Source: an uncultured Prevotellaceae bacterium (GTDB taxonomy: Bacteria > Bacteroidota > Bacteroidia > Bacteroidales > Bacteroidaceae). From it: 33,284 bases of DNA. The position numbers were made by a program, and so were the translations under genes. Shown here piece by piece: positions 24,771 through 33,250 of the stretch (position 1 is its first letter; the number at the start of each line of letters is the position of its first letter). Location of the stretch: assembly GCA_937891085.1 (NCBI GenBank), contig CALAEY010000022.1, positions 1 to 33,284 on the forward strand, given 5' to 3'. The notes below the pieces were generated by a model that made no database searches, was not told where the DNA came from, and saw only the letters and a list, made by a program, of their open reading frames with translations.

Positions 24771-27700
24771 TTGGCATTCTATATAGCCGTCATGGTTTTG
24801 CTGAACATACCTTATGTGCAGCAGCGAGTTGGTCATGTGGTCAGTAGTGAGCTTTCCGACTTATTAGGTACAGAAGTTGAAATAGGGCGTGTGGAGTTTG
24901 CCCTTCCTAATCGTCTGATATTGGAGGATATCACTATGGCCGATCAGTCGGGTGCCCAACTGGCCGGTATTTCACGCGCTTCTGCAAAGATAAGCCTGCT
25001 CTCCTTAATGTCTGGTGAAGTTTCCATAGGAACCGCGCAACTCTTTGGACTTCAGATGCATCTACAGAAAGAGCATCCTGAGGCCATTCCAAATTACCAA
25101 TTCGTACTTGACGCTTTGGCTTCCAAAGACTCTACACAGCAGCAAACCAATCTTCATGTGCGTATCAATTCCCTTTTGGTGCGTAAGGGAACGGTGACTT
25201 ACGATGTCCTTTCAGAGCCGTTGACTCCAGATACCTTCAACGTGAATCATCTGGATTTCAATAACATAGTGGCCAATATCTCCCTTAAGGCCCTAACAAA
25301 CGACTCGCTGAATGCGGCCATTCGTCGCATGAGTTTTGAGGAAAGACAATCAGGTTTCAAACTGGATAACCTCAACTTTCACATGGTGGGAAACAAGCAG
25401 CACACACTCGTGAAGACATTTAATATCGAGCTTCCTGCCACCAGTATCTCTATGGATTCTATCCGATTGAACTACGACCTTCCGAATGTGAAGAATGTGG
25501 CAGATGATGTAGAGTTTGATTTCCAGTTGGCTTCTCCGAAGGTTACCCTTCGTGATTTCGCAGCCTTCCTCCCCCTCTTCCGCTCTTTCACAGAGCCACT
25601 TAGCATGCAGCTGAGTGCCAATGGAACGCTGAATAATCTGCGATGTCCAGTCTTGGCAGTCAATGCCAACAATCATATTCTTGCTGAAGGAAATGCCGTG
25701 TTTAGCAGTCTTTCCGTTCCTGATAGTGCCTATGTGCGAGGCCGTTTGGAGCACTTACGCATTGATGAACAAGGTGTTCCGATGATGCTGCGAAATCTTA
25801 ATGCGGGTTCTGATAATGGTTCGGAGTTTTTCCAGCGACTTGGAACAGCCAACTTCTCTGGGGATATCGATGGCTATTTCAATAGTTTCAATGCCAATGG
25901 TCTCTTGCAGACGGCTTTAGGCAATCTGAAGGGCAATGTGAAACTTACTGCTGCAAAGAAAGAAAATCCGCTGCATTATGCAGGAGAGCTTGAAGCCATT
26001 GATTTCCAATTGGGTAAGTTACTTGCAGAAGAAGATTTGGGCAATGTCACTATGGAGATGAACTTCGATGGGCATGCGGCAGAAAAGGAATATCCAGACA
26101 TGAAGGTGAAAGGTTTGATTTCCGCCTTAGAATTTAAGGACTACACCTATGAGCATATAGACCTCGATGGCGAATACCGTCAAGGAGGCTTCAACGGAGC
26201 AGTAATCGTGGATGATGAGAATCTGCAACTGAACATGAATGGCAACTTCAATCTGCGGAGTGCTGTTCCTGTCTATGATTTCACGGCAAGGCTAAACAAC
26301 CTTCGCCCTGCGATGCTGCATCTCGCAGATACGTTGAGACAGACAGAGGCTTCGGGCATTTTAAGAGCCAATCTGCGCGGGCATAATATCGATGACATGA
26401 TAGGCTCCATCGACCTTGATAGTGTGTCATTCAGCACTGATGAAGAGAACTACTTCCTTAAGAATTTCCATGTAGCTGCCAATCAAGAAGCGGACGGAAA
26501 CAAGCTAATCGACGTAGATTCCGAAGTGCTGAAAGGTCAGATAAAGGGTACATTCTCCTATCAGACATTGCCTGCCAGTATCATGAAGATTTTGGAGAGA
26601 TATATTCCTTCTTTAGTGAGTGCTGGTTCGCAGAAAAAGCAGACAAGCAATGTATTTGAGTTTAGTTTCCGTGTGGCAAACACCGATATGCTGGCAGCTA
26701 TTTCTGAGATTCCTGTCAAGATTTATTCTCAGTCGGTACTCTCCGGTTATGTCAACGAGCGTCTGCAGCAGATGCGTGTGGAGGGATTCTTCCCCCGTCT
26801 GCGTTATGACAATCGTTTCATTGAATCGGGCAGATTGCTATGCGACAATCAAGACGACCGTCTGAATCTCAATGTGCGTTTCAATAATGTCAGTCCGACC
26901 AATTCCATGAACGTTTCCGCACAGGCCTATGTGCAGAACGATAGTCTTGAAGCCAGTGTGAACTGGGGAAACAACGGCGTTCGTACGTATAGCGGCCGTT
27001 TGGCAGCCCTTACCCACTTCGAGCGTGTAGAGAAAGACCGAAAATCGGCTCTGAAGACCACCATCAATGTACAGCCGTCGGATATTGTCATCAGTGATAC
27101 CCTTTGGAATATTCAGCCGTCTACCGTCACGTTCGAAGACGGCAAGGTGGCCATAGATGATTTCCTCATTTACCACGAGGACAGACACCTCAGTATCAAT
27201 GGCTTGCTCTCTGATTCTGAAGCAGATAGCGTTTATTTGGATTTGAAGGGCATCGACTTGAAATATGTGTTCGATGTAGCAAACCTTGGCGTGAATCTTT
27301 CAGGATTTGCCACAGGCCCAGCAGTAGCCAGCAATGTAATGAAAGAGCCTAAGCTCAATGCCGATCTTTTCATAGAGAGCATTGGCTTTGAAAACGGCTA
27401 TCTGGGTGATGCTCAGGCACATCTGGAGTGGCATCATCCTGTAGAGGGCCTATATATAGATGTGGACATCACAGAGCAGGAATTGGCTAAGACGCACGTA
27501 GAGGGCTATATCTACCCTATCAAACCAACCAGTTCGCTCGATTTGCAGATCAAGGCAGAAGGCACCAACTTGGAATTCCTTGAAAACATCCTCTCTGATA
27601 TCACACCTGAGCTTTATGGGCGTGCCTTCGGTGATGTGCGCGTTTATGGCAAGTTCAAGGCCCTTACGCTCGATGGCCTGGCTGCCGTGGATGCTGCCAT

Positions 27701-29201
27701 GAAGATAGACTTCCTGAATATCTATATCAACCTGACGGATACCATTCAGGTGCATCCGGGAGGTCTGCGTTTTGTGAACAATCGTGTGTTCGATAATGAA
27801 GGTCACATGGGACATGCCAATGGCGAATTGAATTACGACCATTTCAAGAACATCCGCTACAATTTTGATATTGACATCGATAACATGCTGCTTCTCAACA
27901 CGAAGTCGGTAGTGGACTTCCCATTCTATGGCACTGTCTATGGCACAGGAAATGTGAACATTTCTGGCAATCCACAGACGGGCATGAATATCGATGTGGC
28001 GGTGACAACCAATAGAAACTCCGTTTTCACCTATATAAAGGACTATGTATCTACAGCTACGGAGGATGGCTTTATCAAGTTTGTGGATAAAACACCTCGT
28101 CGCACTTTGCAAGACCCAATGCCGCTTTCCGAATTTGATCTTGCGCAGATGACGGAAGAAAGCGAGGAGGAAGACAATTCCTTTGGTGATATCCGACTGA
28201 ATTTGGTGGCAGATGTGACACGCGATATGAACTTACGCATCGTGATGGATCCTTTCTCTGGTGACAATATCAGTTGCTACGGATCGGGCAACCTCACAGC
28301 AGAATTCTTCAATAAGGGTGACTTCAAGCTGTTTGGAGCCTACAACATCAATCAGGGTGTCTATAAGATGAGCATCCAGCAAATCATGAAGAAAGATTTC
28401 ACCATTCTGGACGGCAGTTCCATCTCCTTCGATGGAGAGCCGCTTGATGGCGTGCTTGACCTTCAGACGCGCTATCAAGTGAATTCGGCTTCGCTGAATG
28501 ACTTGATCCCTAACGCCCGTGCCTATGTAGATCAGACTTTAGTGCGTGTCAACTGTCTGTTGAACATGACAGGCCGCCTTACCTCTCCTTCAGTTTCTAT
28601 GGGCTTGGAACTGCCTTTGGAGCGTGATGAAGTGCAGGCTTTGGTGCAGAACTACATCGCTACAGATGAGCAGATGAATACGCAGATTCTCTACCTGCTC
28701 ACCATCGGTAAGTTCTACATGCCAGAAAACAACGGATCGCAGTCGAACATCGCTACCAGCGTGGTGTCTTCTACCCTTTCCGGACAGCTGAATAGCATGC
28801 TCTCCAATGTGATAAACAACAATAATTGGAACTTCGGAACTAACTTCAGTACGGGTGAAGATGGGTGGAATGATATGGAGGTGGAAGGCATCCTTTCTGG
28901 GCAGCTCCTTAACAATCGTTTGCTAATAAATGGTAATTTTGGGTACAGAGAGAACCAAATGATGACAACAAATACTAACTTTGTGGGGGATTTTGAAGCG
29001 GAATGGCTGGTAAACAGTTCGGGCAATATCCGTCTGAAGGCCTACAACGAGACGAATGATCGCTCTTATATCCGCACCAACCTTACCACACAGGGCATAG
29101 GCATCATCTTCAAGAAAGACTTCGACCGTCTGGAAGAGTTGCTCCCATGGTATCGTTGGAAACTTAAACAACTGACTAAAAAAGAAAATACAGATAATTG
29201 A
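24771..29201 (+). CDS. tamB: TamB-like translocation and assembly module protein
   Basis: A very large AsmA/TamB-type protein (1476 residues from the TTG at 24771) that should span the periplasm as a long beta-taco and move lipid or assist outer-membrane protein insertion. The N-terminus is a membrane anchor; AsmA-like beta repeats fill the middle (for example LLGTEVEIGRVEFALPNRLI near residues 30-50). The C-terminal 350 or so residues carry the TamB domain (DIRLNLVADVTRDMNLRI, GNLTAEFFNKGDFKLFGAYN, and the final barrel-like strands). The TTG start cuts the anchor helix: the same frame continues upstream through DKLGNKINNIARWTVIGLL to a TAG at 24714 that directly follows an in-frame ATG at 24711. 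The true start is therefore unclear. It faces tsaD and is followed 27 bp later by the DUF3332 gene. Confidence 0.85.
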   Translation: MAFYIAVMVLLNIPYVQQRVGHVVSSELSDLLGTEVEIGRVEFALPNRLILEDITMADQSGAQLAGISRASAKISLLSLMSGEVSIGTAQLFGLQMHLQKEHPEAIPNYQFVLDALASKDSTQQQTNLHVRINSLLVRKGTVTYDVLSEPLTPDTFNVNHLDFNNIVANISLKALTNDSLNAAIRRMSFEERQSGFKLDNLNFHMVGNKQHTLVKTFNIELPATSISMDSIRLNYDLPNVKNVADDVEFDFQLASPKVTLRDFAAFLPLFRSFTEPLSMQLSANGTLNNLRCPVLAVNANNHILAEGNAVFSSLSVPDSAYVRGRLEHLRIDEQGVPMMLRNLNAGSDNGSEFFQRLGTANFSGDIDGYFNSFNANGLLQTALGNLKGNVKLTAAKKENPLHYAGELEAIDFQLGKLLAEEDLGNVTMEMNFDGHAAEKEYPDMKVKGLISALEFKDYTYEHIDLDGEYRQGGFNGAVIVDDENLQLNMNGNFNLRSAVPVYDFTARLNNLRPAMLHLADTLRQTEASGILRANLRGHNIDDMIGSIDLDSVSFSTDEENYFLKNFHVAANQEADGNKLIDVDSEVLKGQIKGTFSYQTLPASIMKILERYIPSLVSAGSQKKQTSNVFEFSFRVANTDMLAAISEIPVKIYSQSVLSGYVNERLQQMRVEGFFPRLRYDNRFIESGRLLCDNQDDRLNLNVRFNNVSPTNSMNVSAQAYVQNDSLEASVNWGNNGVRTYSGRLAALTHFERVEKDRKSALKTTINVQPSDIVISDTLWNIQPSTVTFEDGKVAIDDFLIYHEDRHLSINGLLSDSEADSVYLDLKGIDLKYVFDVANLGVNLSGFATGPAVASNVMKEPKLNADLFIESIGFENGYLGDAQAHLEWHHPVEGLYIDVDITEQELAKTHVEGYIYPIKPTSSLDLQIKAEGTNLEFLENILSDITPELYGRAFGDVRVYGKFKALTLDGLAAVDAAMKIDFLNIYINLTDTIQVHPGGLRFVNNRVFDNEGHMGHANGELNYDHFKNIRYNFDIDIDNMLLLNTKSVVDFPFYGTVYGTGNVNISGNPQTGMNIDVAVTTNRNSVFTYIKDYVSTATEDGFIKFVDKTPRRTLQDPMPLSEFDLAQMTEESEEEDNSFGDIRLNLVADVTRDMNLRIVMDPFSGDNISCYGSGNLTAEFFNKGDFKLFGAYNINQGVYKMSIQQIMKKDFTILDGSSISFDGEPLDGVLDLQTRYQVNSASLNDLIPNARAYVDQTLVRVNCLLNMTGRLTSPSVSMGLELPLERDEVQALVQNYIATDEQMNTQILYLLTIGKFYMPENNGSQSNIATSVVSSTLSGQLNSMLSNVINNNNWNFGTNFSTGEDGWNDMEVEGILSGQLLNNRLLINGNFGYRENQMMTTNTNFVGDFEAEWLVNSSGNIRLKAYNETNDRSYIRTNLTTQGIGIIFKKDFDRLEELLPWYRWKLKQLTKKENTDN

Positions 29202-29228
29202 TTGTTGAACTTTAAAAACAGAAAGAAC

Positions 29229-29765
29229 ATGAAAAAGTTGACATTGAAACTGGCTACACTCCTCATGTGTGGTGCATTCGTATTCTCTTCTTGCATTGGT
29301 TCATTCGCTCTGCATCAGAAGGTGTTGAACTGGAACCAAGGTGTTGGCGACAAGTGGGTAAATGAGGTTGTATTCTTGGCCCTCAACATCATCCCAGTCT
29401 ATGGCATTTGCTACTTTGCCGATGCTGTTGTGATCAACTCCATCGAGTTCTGGAGCGGTGAGAATCCTGTGGCAAGCATCGGTGATGTGCGCCAGGTGAA
29501 GAGTGAGAATGGCAACTATATGGTTACCACACTGGAGAATGGCTATTCTATCACTAAGGAAGGCGAAGACCTGTCTATGAGCCTGACCTTCAACGCTGAT
29601 GACAATTCTTGGAATGTTTCTCAGAACGGTGTAACCAACGAGTTGTTCCGTATCAATGAGAATGGTGCCATTGAGTATGCCCTGCCTAACGGTGAGGCTA
29701 TGACCGTGATGCCAGATGCTCAGGGCCTTGCTTCTCTGCATGCGGCCAGCGGTGTGGCTTACTAA
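29229..29765 (+). CDS. DUF3332 lipoprotein
   Basis: The 178-residue protein starts with a lipoprotein signal (MKKLTLKLATLLMCGAFVFSSC, lipid on Cys22; lipobox FSSC). It then shows the DUF3332 pattern: SFALHQKVLNWNQ, KWVNEVVFLALNIIPVYG and INSIEFWSGENP. The hydrophobic central stretch (about 45-70) may be a membrane segment. The rest is a beta-rich domain of short strands. I start it at the ATG at 29229; a TTG at 29202 would place nine polar residues before the signal. It lies 27 bp after tamB and is probably co-transcribed. Its function is unknown; the context suggests an envelope role. Confidence 0.85.
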   Translation: MKKLTLKLATLLMCGAFVFSSCIGSFALHQKVLNWNQGVGDKWVNEVVFLALNIIPVYGICYFADAVVINSIEFWSGENPVASIGDVRQVKSENGNYMVTTLENGYSITKEGEDLSMSLTFNADDNSWNVSQNGVTNELFRINENGAIEYALPNGEAMTVMPDAQGLASLHAASGVAY

Positions 29766-29813
29766 TATTTGTAAGCATCCGACAATCTGCAGGTAGTTGT
29801 ACCTACATATTGT

Positions 29814-29861
29814 AACAACAGCAGCTATAACTTCAAGTTGAAGCATACAGTTGCTGTTGTT
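29814..29861 (+). terminator. Terminator after the tamB-DUF3332 transcript
   Basis: A 13-bp outer stem (29814-29826 with 29849-29861, one mismatch) contains a second 6-bp hairpin CTTCAA-G-TTGAAG (29831-29843). The following sequence is T-rich but broken (TATTGTTGTCG), so termination may be only partial. From 29862 to 30056 I see no gene; it contains GTACC/GGTAC half-sites at 29932-29958 and no other clear feature. Confidence 0.55.
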
Positions 29862-30056
29862 ATTGTTGTCGTAAAATCATCTATATAACTGCGCAAGGTG
29901 CGGTGCCCAATTTTCCGGCAATTACTTAATTGTACCAAAGCTTGGTACGACTTGTACCACGCATATGAACCGAAAGACATAGCGAAACTCCCGCTAAGGA
30001 AGTTGCATTCCTGTGACAAACAAGCTGCATCATCCAAATGCCCTTAGAATTCATTT

Positions 30057-30129
30057 ATCTGCCATATCCGTCATGCATCCTACATGCGGAAACGCATGAT
30101 AGCCTTCGGCCATGTAGGATATGGCAGAT
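30057..30129. repeat. Structured palindromic element with GAAA-loop hairpin
   Basis: The ends 30057-30069 (ATCTGCCATATCC) and 30117-30129 are perfect 13-bp reverse complements. Inside lie a 6-bp hairpin CATGCG-GAAA-CGCATG (30083-30098) and a short GCC/GGC hairpin (30102-30110). ATCCTACATG at 30077-30086 also pairs with CATGTAGGAT at 30111-30120, a rival to the outer stem, and TATGTAGGATG occurs once more at 30130. It could be a two-way terminator for the converging DUF3332 and nuclease transcripts, or a mobile palindromic repeat. Confidence 0.7.
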
Positions 30130-30156
30130 ATGTAGGATGTTTTTCTGTAAAAAACC

Positions 30157-30906
30157 CTATTTCCAAACTTCCTGATGAAACTCAGCCTCCACCACACGCT
30201 CTAACTTGTCTGGCAGCAAGTGGAAGAAATCATACCCAGTAAGCGCCTCCACCTCATCAATGCTCATCGCATACGTATTCAGCGCACGGTGCCCAGCCTT
30301 ATTCTCGAACACATAGCCAACACCCTCATACCCTTCACCCATCTTCACCAGCAGCACCTTATAAAAAGCATCAGGGATAGCCACACGGTTATCCCCTAAG
30401 GTGCCCTGCTTCATCTCCCCCACTATCGGTCCACACACTATCTGCACACTCCCATAGCGCTGCGCCAAAGAGCGGCACTTGTTCTCCAGCGTGTTCCAGT
30501 CCCCAGCATTCAGGTTGCGGTTCTGAGGGCAGATATTCGTGAAGTAGCAAGACTCATGCATCGCCTCCTTGCTCCACTTCATGTCCCCCGCAGGAGCCAT
30601 GTGCCCCCTATCCCAACCCGAGCTTCGGTAGTCATTATTATCCGCCTGCGGAGCCTTGATGTCAGGATCAGGATAATACCCATTATCCCGTTTCACCGTT
30701 CCAGCTACCTCCTCTGCTGTCAGCTCATAAGCCACCCAGTTGGGAATCTTCGTTTCAGAGTTGAAAGAAACCGTGTATCCAGTATGCTCTACCACGATGC
30801 CACCCTTAGCCCCTTTCACAATTTGCGCTTCACACTTGCATGAAGAAAAGAGGAACAGAGGGACAGTAAATAACAGGGAGGCATATCCTTTCATGCACCG
30901 TTTCAT
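30157..30906 (-). CDS. Secreted DNA/RNA non-specific endonuclease (NucA/Serratia type)
   Basis: A beta-beta-alpha-Me nuclease that cuts DNA and RNA outside the cytoplasm. The 249-residue protein has a signal ending in a lipobox-like FSSC (Cys23), the active-site motif DRGHMAPAGD with catalytic His102, and the metal-binding segment NICPQNRNLNAGDW, where Asn133 is the likely ligand. The C-terminal strand pattern (CGPIVG, IPDAFYKVLL) fits the family. Its ATG overlaps the stop of the TPR-protease gene (ATGA, 30903-30906), so translation is coupled. An internal ATG (MKGYASLL) would also leave a good signal. Roles could be nutrient scavenging from DNA or defence; no immunity gene is seen, which fits a secreted enzyme. 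Confidence 0.92.
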   Translation of the reverse strand: MKRCMKGYASLLFTVPLFLFSSCKCEAQIVKGAKGGIVVEHTGYTVSFNSETKIPNWVAYELTAEEVAGTVKRDNGYYPDPDIKAPQADNNDYRSSGWDRGHMAPAGDMKWSKEAMHESCYFTNICPQNRNLNAGDWNTLENKCRSLAQRYGSVQIVCGPIVGEMKQGTLGDNRVAIPDAFYKVLLVKMGEGYEGVGYVFENKAGHRALNTYAMSIDEVEALTGYDFFHLLPDKLERVVEAEFHQEVWK

Positions 30907-32954
30907 TTCGCCTTATCCTTATACGTCACTTTCAAGATGGAACGGTCATAGTCTATCTCAATCTTACCAAGCCTGTTCAGTACCGACTGACCGAGTAAGA
31001 GAGGAGCCACCTGACTCTTCACCACAGAAGCCCTTACGTCATTCAGTTTCAGTCCGCCAAAGTTCACATTCTTCAGGTTGATCACCGTACCCTCACTGAT
31101 CTCCCCATTGGCAGTCATATAGTTCTGTTTGCCTATGACATCCTTCGAAGACAAGTAGCTATTCTTCAGCATGAACGTGGCCTCCACAGTTGATATAGTT
31201 ACATCACTTGCTCCAGTATCAAACACGAAATACAGCGGCAAGTCGTTGATTTCACATTTCACCTTATAGACGCCACCTTCTTTAGTAAAAGGAATCTCAA
31301 CCATACGTTCCTCAAATAACACCGGACTATCTGTATTGCTATCCCTTTCACTCTCATATTTCTGCCGATATTCCTCTATCAGAGCCTTGAACGCAGGCAG
31401 ATTGCGAACGTTGTCCAGATCCTTGTCTTTCTCTATATGAATCAAGCTCCGATGTCCCTTTTCGAAGGCCGTATTCAGGTTCTCTATGGCTTTATCCGTT
31501 TCACCCATGATAGAATAGATGCATGCAGCATTGTAGTAAGTGCCATCACCATCATCAGCCTCCAAAGCCCTGTTCAGCCAGTCTATGGCCTTGTCATTCT
31601 GCCCTAAATACAGATAGCCGAATGCAGCAGTGCAATCGGAGTTTGGAACAGAGTCAAGCTCTATTGCCTTTTCCAGGTCACTCTTTGCTTTCTCTTGATT
31701 TCCCAACAGCACGTTGAGCCTTCCTCTGCACATATAGGCATAAGCGTTTGAAGGCTCCAGTGCTATGCTCATGTCATAATCCTCCAATGCCCTCTTGCTA
31801 TCACCATTCATATCCCGATACCACCCACGCTGATAGTAGCCATAGTAATGATCTGGATAAGCCTCTATAAAATCCCCCACGGCCCTGATGGCCTCTTCGC
31901 TCTGTCCATCATTATAGAAGATATCAGCCTTCAGCATCATATAGTTCCCATCACTAGGATCCAGTTCAAGAGCCTCGTCAATACTTGCCAGCGCATTCTG
32001 ATAGTCGCCCAGCTCTGCGTACGCTTGTGCCATGTAATAGTAAGCCTGGTCCACTGGGCCGATTTCATTCGACTGCTTATAATAATCTATTGCCTTTTCG
32101 TACTGATTGGCACTCCTGTAAATATCACCGATAGCATAAGGCCACAGGATATTGGCTTTCTCCTTAACAGCCTGTACTCTTAGCTTTGCTATAGCCACAT
32201 CTTGCGCTTCCTTGGCGATTTCCCCGATGAGATAATACGCCTTTTGATTAGAATCCTCGTTGTTCAGAGCAGTTATCACATCATCCATAGCCTCTGCATA
32301 CCTACCCAATCCCAGAAGGCTCTCTGCCCTGAATGCATAAGCCTGAGGATAATCAGGCTGAAGTTTCAGCGCATAGTCAAATTCCTTGATGGCATCCTCC
32401 CATCTTTCCTGAGCATTAGCATTCCTACCCACACCCATATAACCAAGCGGAGAGCCAGGGTCTAAAGATTTTATTATCTCATAATCCTTGTCAGACTGTG
32501 AATATTCCCCCATATAGTAATAGAGGTCACCTCTACTCCTATATAAATCAGGGTCATCATCCTTATAAGATATCGAAGTAGTCATGTCTTCTATCGCCTT
32601 ATCTTCCTCATCCAGCATATGATATATGCGCGCTCTGGTTCCATAGGCAATAGCCATATACTCCCCATCCTTCTTAGGCAGGTATTTCAAGGCATTCTCC
32701 ACAGCAGTCAAAGCACGTCCATACTCTTGGCTAGTATACCTCAACATTGCTATCCATGCAAAAGCATAACCATTTTTAGGATTATCCTGCAATTCCTTGT
32801 TGAAGTATTCCAGAGCCTCCTCATCTTCATTATTATCTGCAGCCTCCACACCTCTATTATAATTATAGGTGTCTGGACGCTTTACCTTCTGGGCATTCAG
32901 CATTCCCACTACGCTGAACAGCAGTAACGCTAAAAGAATAGACCTTTTTCTCAT
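30903..32954 (-). CDS. TPR protein fused to a retropepsin-like aspartic protease
   Basis: The 683-residue exported protein has a signal peptide (MRKRSILLALLLFSVVGMLNAQ), a long run of TPR units over about residues 25-520 (for example NYNRGVEAADNNEDEEALEY, AFRAESLLGLGRYAEAMDDV, MCRGRLNVLLGNQEKAKSDL), and a C-terminal retropepsin-like domain with FDTGASDVTIS (active-site Asp579). LLLGQSVLNRLGKIEIDY is the matching flap-and-end region. One DTG per chain means that a dimer is needed for catalysis. The ATG at 32954 is chosen because the frame to 32981 only adds nine residues before the signal. A consensus promoter lies 48-79 bp upstream. It is coupled to the nuclease gene by ATGA. Substrate unknown; the cell location should be the periplasm or surface. 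Confidence 0.87.
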   Translation of the reverse strand: MRKRSILLALLLFSVVGMLNAQKVKRPDTYNYNRGVEAADNNEDEEALEYFNKELQDNPKNGYAFAWIAMLRYTSQEYGRALTAVENALKYLPKKDGEYMAIAYGTRARIYHMLDEEDKAIEDMTTSISYKDDDPDLYRSRGDLYYYMGEYSQSDKDYEIIKSLDPGSPLGYMGVGRNANAQERWEDAIKEFDYALKLQPDYPQAYAFRAESLLGLGRYAEAMDDVITALNNEDSNQKAYYLIGEIAKEAQDVAIAKLRVQAVKEKANILWPYAIGDIYRSANQYEKAIDYYKQSNEIGPVDQAYYYMAQAYAELGDYQNALASIDEALELDPSDGNYMMLKADIFYNDGQSEEAIRAVGDFIEAYPDHYYGYYQRGWYRDMNGDSKRALEDYDMSIALEPSNAYAYMCRGRLNVLLGNQEKAKSDLEKAIELDSVPNSDCTAAFGYLYLGQNDKAIDWLNRALEADDGDGTYYNAACIYSIMGETDKAIENLNTAFEKGHRSLIHIEKDKDLDNVRNLPAFKALIEEYRQKYESERDSNTDSPVLFEERMVEIPFTKEGGVYKVKCEINDLPLYFVFDTGASDVTISTVEATFMLKNSYLSSKDVIGKQNYMTANGEISEGTVINLKNVNFGGLKLNDVRASVVKSQVAPLLLGQSVLNRLGKIEIDYDRSILKVTYKDKAK

Positions 32955-33001
32955 AAAACTTATCTTTATAAGAAGTGACAAAAATGTTTCAAGTATCAGT
33001 T

Positions 33002-33033
33002 CAAAGTTAATCTATTGGCTATTCATAACCAAA
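33002..33033 (-). promoter_or_regulatory. Promoter of the TPR-protease and nuclease operon
   Basis: On the minus strand there is TTTG (33030-33033), 20 bp, then TAACTTTG (33002-33009), a full match to both boxes. The predicted leader is about 40 bases to the ATG at 32954, which supports that start. Confidence 0.65.
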
Positions 33034-33127
33034 GCTTTTCACCCCCGATGTATGAAATGCCCAGTTTTAAGTATGAAATGCAGACTAGACTCACAATCCA
33101 TACCACTTTTTAATGACACTTAATTAA

Positions 33128-33250
33128 TTACATCCAGTAATCATAGTCCCCATCTGTATCAGCAATGAAGAATGTACCATCAGAGAGAAATTTTATTCTG
33201 TAAACATTAATACGAGTTTCTTCCAGTTTATTTTTAATGATTATCCGCAA
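33128..33250 (-). CDS. Possible small or broken gene at the right edge
   Basis: An open frame on the minus strand ends at 33128 with FLSDGTFFIADTDGDYDYWM. It stays open only to a TAG at 33266-33268; the sole usable start is a TTG at 33250, giving about 40 residues. A second frame entering from the edge (GIESTIETYRLVADNH, stop at 33234-33236) also looks protein-like. Together they may be the tail of one gene broken by a single-base shift near 33236-33260, or the shorter frame may be chance. I do not recognise either product. Confidence 0.3.
   Translation of the reverse strand: MRIIIKNKLEETRINVYRIKFLSDGTFFIADTDGDYDYWM

Noticed and set aside
27450..28112. 220-codon open frame on the minus strand inside tamB
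   Set aside because: Antisense shadow: His/Ile-rich composition, no family resemblance, and the tamB frame is continuous here.
29766..30156. Small gene between DUF3332 and the nuclease
   Set aside because: Neither strand shows a convincing start and protein-like frame; hairpins and half-sites explain the structure that is visible.
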